NCBI RefSeq assembly: GCF_900156785.1
Contig: NZ_FTOP01000009.1
Span: forward strand, 1 to 64,000
DNA from: Belliella pelovolcani
GTDB taxonomy: Bacteria > Bacteroidota > Bacteroidia > Cytophagales > Cyclobacteriaceae
Direction of reading: 5' to 3'
Length of the DNA stretch: 64,000 nucleotides
Shown one piece after another: positions 44,648 to 51,766 of this stretch. The notes under the pieces are model-generated. The model saw only the letters and a program-made list of their open reading frames with translations. It was not told the origin of the DNA and did no database searches. The position numbers and the translations under genes are program-made. The first letter of the stretch is position 1. Every line of letters starts with the position of its first letter.

Positions 44648-44690
44648 ATAAAAGACCTGGCAGGTTTCGAAAACCTGCCAGGTCTTTTAT
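44648..44690. terminator. Perfect 20-bp hairpin between convergent genes
   Basis: Arms 44648-44667 and 44671-44690 are perfectly complementary around a 3-base loop (core GACCTGGCAGGTTT). The stem starts with A and ends with T, so either strand has a U-run; it should end transcription of both the 602-residue protein gene and ccsBA, whose stop is 2 bp away. Confidence 0.8.
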
Positions 44691-44691
44691 T

Positions 44692-47600
44692 TTAAACCAT
44701 CAATTTCTTCAATTGGGTTTGATCCATTTTTTGATAACGCCATATCGCAACGGCAGAGATGAATAAAAGCAAAGCCACAGCCCAATAGACCCATATTGGT
44801 ATAGGGACTGGATCGCCTGCTGCATAGGAGTGAAGCCCAGAGAGGTAATAATTCACCCCAAAGGAGGTCATGATAATCGAACTGAAGGCCCATAAGCTGG
44901 CAAGATTATAAATCAAACTCTTCTTCAAAGAAGGTATTAACCTCAAGTGCAGGACTATGGCATAGACAATCACTGAGATCAAGGCCCAAGTTTCCTTGGG
45001 GTCCCAAGCCCAGTAGCGACCCCAACTTTCATTAGCCCATACCCCACCTAAGAAAGTTCCCACAGTGAGGAGAAACAAACCAATAGTGATGGACATTTCA
45101 TTCACAATGTTCAACTCTTGAAGGCTCAACCACCATTTTGCTTTGGGATTTGCTGGCTTGAAGATGATCAAAAGTAAGCTAAGCAATGCGATGATGGCGG
45201 ACAGCGCAAGTGGTGCATAGCCACTTACGATGATCGCTACGTGTATTTTGAGCCAGTAGGAGTGCAGGACGGGCATCAAATTGGTGATCTCAGGATTAAG
45301 CCAATCAAGAAAACCTACAAAAAGCAAGGTTCCAGAGAACAATAGTGAAAGTGGAATAGTAAACTGCGATTTGTTTGAGAATAGCATTCCAAACAGCAAA
45401 ATTCCCCAAGCGACGAATACCATCATTTCGAATCCATCAGACCACGGTGGGTGTTTAGCTATGTACCAACGAAGGGCTAGATGGAAGGAGAATAATAAAA
45501 AGCCAACCCAAGTCAATGCTTTACCCAACTTCCAAAGTCTATCAATCCATTGACTGGATTTGAAGAGCATCAGAATACCTAAAATGAGCATCACAATACC
45601 CAAAAGCCAGAAAGGACCAAAGAGCTTGGTGCCGAGGTTTAGCTTATTATAAAGTAGCTCTCCATGGATTTCATTTTCATTTGGATAGACCTCACTTCCT
45701 GCTTTTTGCTGGTAGAGATGTATGTAAGAAAGTGTTTCTTTAGCATCTTCCCAATTCCCTGTTTGGATGCCCTTTTCCAAGGCTGCTAGGTAGAGCGTAG
45801 TGATGTTTTTGACAAAAACAGCATCATCTTCATCAAAGCCTTGTGTCCATTGTTGACTTGTAAACCATGTGTTGTTTCGATCTAGTTTGTTTGGGAATAA
45901 TCTCAGAAAATCCCCCGTCAATAATGCATAGAAAATATTGAATCTTTCGTCTGTTTTGAGAAGCTCTTTGTCCGCTTCATTCCTTTCAGCGGGCTTCAAT
46001 CTATTGCTAGTTTCTACCAATTCTTGGAGTAAGTAGTTACCCTCTTCATCTAAAAACTCTCTGAAACTCAACTGATCTGTAGGTTCTATCCCAAGAGCTT
46101 GAAAAGCTAATTTTGATTTTTTCTGATCAATTTTGATCAAAGGCAGGTGACTAAAAGTCACCGGATCTAATTGAATGGCTAATACAAACTGCTCAGAAGA
46201 AAAGCTAATTGCTCCGTCAGGGCTTGGAACTTCAATTTTTGATTTACCACTGAGTTTACGGATGATTTCATTTGCCAGGGTGTTGAGAGGCTTCATTCTT
46301 CCATCTAGGTCTTGGACAATCAGCTTCCCATAGTCATCAGCAATTTCCTTGGGAACCAAAGATTGCCTAGGGTCTTGCATGGGTATTTCCTGTGCGGATA
46401 ATCCCGATAAAAACAACAAAAAGAAGGTGGCTGTAGCAGCAGCTTTCCTACGTAAGCTACTTAATTTTTTATTCAAAAGTTGAAATCTACTGCCTTTGGC
46501 AAAAAGTGTCAAAAGCATACCTATACTCAATAAAGTATAGCCTAAGTAGGTGATGTAAGTTCCAGGGCGATCTTGATTGACCGAAAGGATAGTACCTCTT
46601 TCATCATTGTCATAGGAGGATTGATAGAATCTAAAGCCTTTGTGATCGAGGACATTGTTCATAAATATCCTATAAGGAAACTCCTCACCGTCAGACCTGA
46701 CCATCACTTCACTGGCATAGGAAGCAGGGCTTTGACTGCCAGGATACCTTTCAAGTTCGAAGGCATTGAGGTAGAGTTCGAAGGGAAGTTTGATTTTTTT
46801 CGGGCCAAAAGTAAGCGTGAAATTTTGTCCATTATGTGTAAATGGGTGCCACTTAGGGTTAAAACTGACATTTCTGATATAAGCTTGTGAGACCAATTTT
46901 CCTGCTTCATCAAGAATCTCAATGTTGACGACATCTAGCATGTTTTTGGCGAGTTTTTCGTCAGTTTCTGATTGATAGACAATTGCAGCATCTTCGATGA
47001 TAGATTTGACCATAAAAGCTCCACCATTCCATTGGTAAAGAGACCTAAGTTGTAATTGACTACTTTCGCCCTCGTGCATGACCCCGATTTTTTGGGTGCT
47101 CATTTCCATAATTTGTAAATGCACATCTGAATGAATCATCCAGAGACTATCCTCTTTGAAGATGCGTATAGGACTTGATGAATTTTTAGAAGTTCCCAAA
47201 ACCAACTCTCCTAATGCTACTTCATTGCCTTCTCTTAAGATGAAATCCTCTCTACCAGCACCCATGGCCACTGCTATGTCGATAAATGTCTCCGTCCCAT
47301 CTATAAATGATTCTACTCCAGCTTTGATGTATTCTTTGATATGGATCTGAAAGCGTTCTTGTCCAAAATCTACCCAATGGGTTTCCGGCTTGAATTGATG
47401 TGGGATGATACTGATAGGTTTTTCAAATTTGAGTCCCTGATTGGCTAGGGTTTGGCGTACCTGCAAGTAGTCAGAGCTGGTATAAAACGAATCTTCAGAT
47501 GCTCCCTGTCTGATATGCATCACGCCATCCACACTCAAATATCTCGTCACTCCAGCTCCTACCAAAATGATCACAAAAGCAATGTGGAAAAGTCCGACTG

Positions 47601-47850
47601 GCCATCGATTGGCATGAAAGAGCCTGTACTGATTGATATGGGCTAGGAAATTGATGGCTAACCACAGCATAATGATCTCAAACCACCAAGCATCATAGAC
47701 CAACTTCCAAGCAACAGGAATCCCATGGTCATTTTCTATGAAAGTAGCCACAGCCATGGAAATGGCAAAAGCTAATAAGAGGATTAAACTAATTTTGGTT
47801 GAAAAGAGAATTTTCAAAAACTTCATATACTTAGAGTAAAATTCCAACAA
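44692..47850 (-). CDS. ccsBA: Fused cytochrome c biogenesis protein CcsB-CcsA (ResB-ResC type)
   Basis: 1052 residues: N-terminal membrane helices and ResB-type periplasmic domain (about 15-455), a periplasmic linker domain of about 280 residues (about 475-755), and the CcsA part with about eight helices to the C terminus. The haem-handling WWD motif reads SWGRYWAWDPKETWA (about 950-965), with conserved His in HSYWLKIH and LHSYA. It takes haem across the membrane and attaches it to CxxCH sites of apocytochromes (system II). It overlaps the porin gene by 20 bp and is last in the nrfHA operon, so it is probably a dedicated maturase for NrfH and NrfA, including the unusual CxxCK haem. Confidence 0.93.
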   Translation of the reverse strand: MLEFYSKYMKFLKILFSTKISLILLLAFAISMAVATFIENDHGIPVAWKLVYDAWWFEIIMLWLAINFLAHINQYRLFHANRWPVGLFHIAFVIILVGAGVTRYLSVDGVMHIRQGASEDSFYTSSDYLQVRQTLANQGLKFEKPISIIPHQFKPETHWVDFGQERFQIHIKEYIKAGVESFIDGTETFIDIAVAMGAGREDFILREGNEVALGELVLGTSKNSSSPIRIFKEDSLWMIHSDVHLQIMEMSTQKIGVMHEGESSQLQLRSLYQWNGGAFMVKSIIEDAAIVYQSETDEKLAKNMLDVVNIEILDEAGKLVSQAYIRNVSFNPKWHPFTHNGQNFTLTFGPKKIKLPFELYLNAFELERYPGSQSPASYASEVMVRSDGEEFPYRIFMNNVLDHKGFRFYQSSYDNDERGTILSVNQDRPGTYITYLGYTLLSIGMLLTLFAKGSRFQLLNKKLSSLRRKAAATATFFLLFLSGLSAQEIPMQDPRQSLVPKEIADDYGKLIVQDLDGRMKPLNTLANEIIRKLSGKSKIEVPSPDGAISFSSEQFVLAIQLDPVTFSHLPLIKIDQKKSKLAFQALGIEPTDQLSFREFLDEEGNYLLQELVETSNRLKPAERNEADKELLKTDERFNIFYALLTGDFLRLFPNKLDRNNTWFTSQQWTQGFDEDDAVFVKNITTLYLAALEKGIQTGNWEDAKETLSYIHLYQQKAGSEVYPNENEIHGELLYNKLNLGTKLFGPFWLLGIVMLILGILMLFKSSQWIDRLWKLGKALTWVGFLLFSFHLALRWYIAKHPPWSDGFEMMVFVAWGILLFGMLFSNKSQFTIPLSLLFSGTLLFVGFLDWLNPEITNLMPVLHSYWLKIHVAIIVSGYAPLALSAIIALLSLLLIIFKPANPKAKWWLSLQELNIVNEMSITIGLFLLTVGTFLGGVWANESWGRYWAWDPKETWALISVIVYAIVLHLRLIPSLKKSLIYNLASLWAFSSIIMTSFGVNYYLSGLHSYAAGDPVPIPIWVYWAVALLLFISAVAIWRYQKMDQTQLKKLMV

Positions 47851-49150
47851 ATCTATTTTTCATGTTTGGCCTAAATATCAACATCAAATAGGCCCAATTT
47901 TGGGTGTCTTTCAAATCTCCCCTGTTTTGTAAGCTTGCAAAAGTATCGCTGTAAAATAACTGTGAATATCCTCCCTGAAGCGAGATGGCTGAATTGAAGA
48001 TGTAACCGAAAGAAAAATCTAGTTCAGTTCCCAAGTTTTTATCCAACTTAAATAGTCCATTTTGACTGAATACATCAGCATGGGCAAGGAATTGATGGAA
48101 ATCTGCTTGAATAAAGAATTTAGGATTGAAATCATACCTTGCTTTAAGGTAATAGTCTTGCAAACCCACATTGTTTTCATGGGCTCCTCCCACATAGAAC
48201 AAATCCATGTAACCATTAAAAAGGTGATTGGTCCCATAGAGCGGAGAGAAAGAGCTGTTTTCCGTGTTTACATTATTGGGTGTGCCGCTGAGAATTTCAA
48301 AACCAGCCACCATTCTAAGTTTTTTACCAGCTTCCTGATCGATAGTTAGTTGTTGAGTAATTTGTGCAGAAAGGTCAAAGGCATTGACATTTCTTCCAAA
48401 ATTATCCACACCTAATTGGTGATAGTAAAAGCCACTTAGGGTTGTATTACCTGTTTGATACCTGATAGTAGGAAGACCAATTGTTTGCCTGTAATTGATA
48501 CCTTCACTGATGATCGTACCAGCAGTATTTCTCACGGCAAATTGACGTCCGTCATTCCAGAAGAGCAATGAAAAATTAAATTGGCCTAATTTATTTTCAT
48601 ATCGGATCATTTGAGCTGCTTTGTAATTGTTGTTTATGTCGTAGAATACGCCAGCCAATCTTTGCTCACTCTGATTATAGCCACCCCCGAAATGTAATTT
48701 CATGTCATTTTTCTCGTGCTTGACAAGTGCAAAATCGTGCGCTCTAGCCTGTAGTGCCCAGTCCAAGTTTCCAAGAAACCTGAAATTATCATAATTCAAT
48801 TCTTGCCTCCCCAATTTGATTTGCCAGTTTTCGGCAATTTTCGTTTCTAACCAAGCTTCGTGCACTGACAAGAAATTATCGGTTGCTTTGATTTGAGGTG
48901 TATTTCCCCATGTTCTGATGTCTTGAATAGACATGTAAAAGGAAATATTTTCCATTTTATAGCTAGCTTGAAGCCTTGCTCTTTGTGCTATGAATTTTGC
49001 GGGAACTTCGGACTCAAGTATAGGCCTATTGAATCCATTCCTAAATTCCGCTCTTTGTAGCAGCTGACCATCTAGGCTGAATTGTGCTTGTGCCGGTTTA
49101 AAAGAAAGGGCCACAAAAATGGCCCATCCAAAAATCAACAACTTTTTCAT
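47831..49150 (-). CDS. Outer-membrane porin-like protein of the nrf operon (alginate-export-like)
   Basis: 439 residues with a signal peptide (cleavage near AQAQF) and a beta-barrel pattern throughout. The segment AQRARLQASYKMENISFYMS and LGRQELNYDNFRFLGNLDW resembles alginate-export-type outer-membrane channels. It lies 19 bp after nrfA and overlaps ccsBA by 20 bp. In this place a role in letting nitrite in, or another solute needed for ammonification, is more likely than alginate export; this is inference from context only. Confidence 0.85.
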   Translation of the reverse strand: MKKLLIFGWAIFVALSFKPAQAQFSLDGQLLQRAEFRNGFNRPILESEVPAKFIAQRARLQASYKMENISFYMSIQDIRTWGNTPQIKATDNFLSVHEAWLETKIAENWQIKLGRQELNYDNFRFLGNLDWALQARAHDFALVKHEKNDMKLHFGGGYNQSEQRLAGVFYDINNNYKAAQMIRYENKLGQFNFSLLFWNDGRQFAVRNTAGTIISEGINYRQTIGLPTIRYQTGNTTLSGFYYHQLGVDNFGRNVNAFDLSAQITQQLTIDQEAGKKLRMVAGFEILSGTPNNVNTENSSFSPLYGTNHLFNGYMDLFYVGGAHENNVGLQDYYLKARYDFNPKFFIQADFHQFLAHADVFSQNGLFKLDKNLGTELDFSFGYIFNSAISLQGGYSQLFYSDTFASLQNRGDLKDTQNWAYLMLIFRPNMKNRFVGILL

Positions 49151-49169
49151 AATGCTGAGGATTGATGTT

Positions 49170-50660
49170 TTATCTGCTGCTGATGATGTTTACTTCTTTT
49201 TTTGATTCTCTGGCTTTTCCATCTTTAATCCACTGAGGTACTACTTGCTCCAGAAATGTTTCTTTGGCAGCTTTCTCAGCTGGGATATCCAGTCCTATAT
49301 AGGCTTGTAGCGTTTTTTTATCAAATTCAGGCATGTCTACGGGTTTATTATGCCCTAGGTCTGCCAGTAGCCTAGCGAGCTTGATCCTGGTTTCTTGAGC
49401 GATGCCAGTAGCAGAGGTGACGATTCTACTGGTTTCAAGTGGAGCGTGGAATGCTGCCCCATGTGATGCTACTGCATAATCCCATCGCCACTGCGAATGG
49501 CGGATTCCCTTCAAAATATCCATCATTTGAGCTTCAGATGCGCCTAATTCCCATGCTTTTGCAGCTTCTATATGAGCCATTGCTAGGAGTTTTTGGAGTT
49601 TAGAAGTACCTTCTTTGATTTTTCTCTGTCTGTCATAGACATCGGTCAGCAAATCTGACTCTTTCTCTCTGTGACATACAAAACAGGAGTTTTCAACATT
49701 GTTCAAAGGAGAACCAATGTGGTGATCTGTGAACTTTTGTCCACCTTCTGTTTTATAAGGCATGTGACAATCTGCACAAGAAACACCTCTCTTTGCATGT
49801 ACACCAAGTGTGAAAAGTTCATAATCTGGATGCTGTGCTTTGAGCATTCTTGCCTTCGAAAGGGGGTGTACCCAATCGGCAAAATCAATATTATCAAAGT
49901 AAGCCTCAACTGATTCTACATCCATGCCATCTTTCCATGGAAAAGTCAGGTATTGTGCATTCTCTTTACCAGGCTTTGTTTTGTCAAAATAATATTCCAC
50001 ATGGCACTGAGCACAGACTAGGGAGCGCATCTCTTGATGTGAGGCTTGGTTGATGTCTTTGCCCATCGCTTCGAATGCTTCTATCAGAGCAGGTCTTGTA
50101 ATGGTCAGATTCATAGTCTCTGGGTTGTGACAATCTGCGCAACCAATGGGATTGATGACTTCAGATCCATAATCAGATAGCTTCTGACTGTAGTATTCAG
50201 TGACACCTAGCTCACTCATCAACCTTGGTACATCGGGGCTCTTACAAGTCCAGCAAGTACTGGGTTGAGGGCCTTCACCTGCTACCATCGGAGAACCTAT
50301 CCTAAGGGTATTTTGCACATCTGTTACGGCATAGGCATGTCCTCGAGGTTGATTATAATCCTTACTAAAGGCGTATCCAGCCCATAAGATCACCAGTTCA
50401 GGCTGATCATCCAAGACACTTCTCAATGCTGAAGTATTGTACAAGCTACTGAATGTGGTGTCTTGCGTTTTCATGTAGGATTGATATTGCCTTGGATAAT
50501 TGAGTCCCCAGATGGAATCTCTTGGCTCAATACCTTCTAGGCTAACTTTTGCTTGATAAGCAAACCTAGTTTCGGTCTTCCTATCCATAATGGTATAGGC
50601 TAGCATGGCTAATAAAAATACTGCGATGGCTGTAAGGCCAAAAAGGATCCAGTTTTTCAT
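49170..50660 (-). CDS. nrfA: Ammonia-forming cytochrome c nitrite reductase, catalytic subunit
   Basis: 496 residues, with an N-terminal hydrophobic segment (about 5-25) serving as signal or anchor. Five haem sites: CWTCK (about 138), the NrfA-specific lysine-ligated active-site haem, then CADCH (about 175), CAQCH (about 217), CADCH (about 296) and CFVCH (about 330). It reduces nitrite to ammonium with six electrons in the periplasm. The gene follows nrfH by 11 bp. All catalytic features that can be judged by eye are present and the length is normal for the family. Confidence 0.96.
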   Translation of the reverse strand: MKNWILFGLTAIAVFLLAMLAYTIMDRKTETRFAYQAKVSLEGIEPRDSIWGLNYPRQYQSYMKTQDTTFSSLYNTSALRSVLDDQPELVILWAGYAFSKDYNQPRGHAYAVTDVQNTLRIGSPMVAGEGPQPSTCWTCKSPDVPRLMSELGVTEYYSQKLSDYGSEVINPIGCADCHNPETMNLTITRPALIEAFEAMGKDINQASHQEMRSLVCAQCHVEYYFDKTKPGKENAQYLTFPWKDGMDVESVEAYFDNIDFADWVHPLSKARMLKAQHPDYELFTLGVHAKRGVSCADCHMPYKTEGGQKFTDHHIGSPLNNVENSCFVCHREKESDLLTDVYDRQRKIKEGTSKLQKLLAMAHIEAAKAWELGASEAQMMDILKGIRHSQWRWDYAVASHGAAFHAPLETSRIVTSATGIAQETRIKLARLLADLGHNKPVDMPEFDKKTLQAYIGLDIPAEKAAKETFLEQVVPQWIKDGKARESKKEVNIISSR

Positions 50661-50671
50661 AAGTGTAGTAT

Positions 50672-51319
50672 TTATTTTTTAGCTTTTATATCTTCTTGTG
50701 CTTCCATTGATTCTTTCAGCCATTTGGGAACTATGCTGAGATCTGCTGGGGCATGTGCTTTGATGGGTTCTATTTGATGGCCTACTGCTGATAGACTTTT
50801 GGTTCTGCCGTGAGGAACTTCCCGATGGCATTCCCAGCATATTCTATCTGTTCTTTTGGCATGATGATCTTCGACAAAAGAGGCTGTTTTGGCGTCTGTT
50901 ACCTGCGGTTCGTGGCATCGGATACAATTACTTTGAATGACTGCAATCGATGGCTCCAAAGCTTTGATTACCTCTGGTTCAGCTCTGATGGTGAATATAG
51001 AGGCATGGTATAAACCGTCTTTCGCTTTGAAAAAGTATTTGTTGAAAACATTATCGTGAGGGACATGGCAATCATTACAATGGGCCACTTCTCTGTGAGA
51101 GCTGTGTGTCCAAGTGATGTATTGCGGGGTCATGATATGGCAATTGACGCATGCTTGGGGATCATCAGATAAGTATGATACTGCATTGCTGAGCTTGAAA
51201 ACATATATTCCTAGTCCAAAAATGGTGGCTACAAGGACAGTGGCGTAAGGCCTCCACTTTCGGGGAGGAACAAGACTATACTTAAAAAGAAATCTTTTGA
51301 AACTTTGAAATTTCGACAT
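50672..51319 (-). CDS. nrfH: Cytochrome c nitrite reductase small subunit, quinol-oxidising tetrahaem protein
   Basis: 215 residues: one N-terminal membrane helix (about 24-45) and four haem sites, CVNCHIM (about 57, with the CxxCHxM form typical of NrfH haem 1), CNDCH (about 80), CIRCH (about 133) and CWECH (about 163). It takes electrons from menaquinol and passes them to NrfA. It is the first gene of the operon nrfH-nrfA-porin-ccsBA. The C terminus is about 40-50 residues longer than in classic NrfH proteins, with no recognisable domain. Confidence 0.95.
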   Translation of the reverse strand: MSKFQSFKRFLFKYSLVPPRKWRPYATVLVATIFGLGIYVFKLSNAVSYLSDDPQACVNCHIMTPQYITWTHSSHREVAHCNDCHVPHDNVFNKYFFKAKDGLYHASIFTIRAEPEVIKALEPSIAVIQSNCIRCHEPQVTDAKTASFVEDHHAKRTDRICWECHREVPHGRTKSLSAVGHQIEPIKAHAPADLSIVPKWLKESMEAQEDIKAKK

Positions 51320-51341
51320 TGTGCTGGCTGAGTTTGTGGTT

Positions 51342-51349
51342 CAAAGTTA
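51342..51349 (-). promoter_or_regulatory. nrfH: Candidate -7 element of the nrf promoter
   Basis: On the minus strand TAACTTTG, an exact TAnnTTTG, about 22 bp before the nrfH start. The spacer upstream has a TTTT instead of a good TTG at the -33 position, which would suit a promoter that needs an activator. Confidence 0.4.
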
Positions 51350-51370
51350 GATTGACAAAACTGATTAAAA

Positions 51371-51404
51371 CATGACTAAAATCAGGAATGTGACTAAAGT
51401 TACA
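51371..51404. promoter_or_regulatory. Two CRP/FNR-like sites upstream of nrfH
   Basis: TGTGACTAAAGTTACA (51389-51404) is an inverted repeat TGTGAC-N4-GTTACA with five of six positions symmetric. CATGACTAAAATCAGG (51371-51386) is a weaker copy 18 bp away sharing TGACTAAA. With transcription starting near 51335 their centres fall about 43 and 61 bp upstream, positions commonly used by CRP/FNR-family activators. The regulator is not encoded in the window. Confidence 0.4.
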
Positions 51405-51520
51405 AAAAATATAATAAACGCTTAAATTTGTTGAAACCTGGAATTTAGTGTGGTGTTGAATTCAAATAATATAGAAAAGAGTAGTATTTTGTATTTAAAT
51501 CAAAATAAACACTACTTGTC

Positions 51521-51658
51521 ATGAATCAATTATTAAAAAAATTCTACAGCTTACCAGGGATTAAAAAAATTACTGAAAGGCATAGAGCGAAAATCAAAGC
51601 ACAAAGTGATGGCAAGGGGCAAGGGGCCTTATTTGAAGTTGAATTCCCCTTGAATTAA
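51521..51658 (+). pseudogene. 45-codon ORF resembling the tail of a histidine kinase
   Basis: ATG to TAA with 45 codons. The second half, IKKITERHRAKIKAQSDGKG followed by Q-G-A-L-F-E-V-E-F-P, matches the last part of HATPase domains, where other kinases of the window have forms like CKKIVE..GGKIWVESE.GKGSTFYFTLP. The glycine pair after the helix is replaced by R-A, and nothing upstream resembles the rest of a kinase. It is most likely a relic of a kinase gene deleted here, just before the intact kinase at 51767. It could also be a short expressed protein. The rest of the 447-bp gap holds only the nrf control region and AT-rich sequence. Confidence 0.45.
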
Positions 51659-51766
51659 GATAATTTCAGAACATATCCCCCATTACCAATAATGATTGTT
51701 TTCATCCTCTATTTTAAGTAACTTGTTTTGAATTAATTACTCAGCTTAATCAAACCTTTTTTCATT

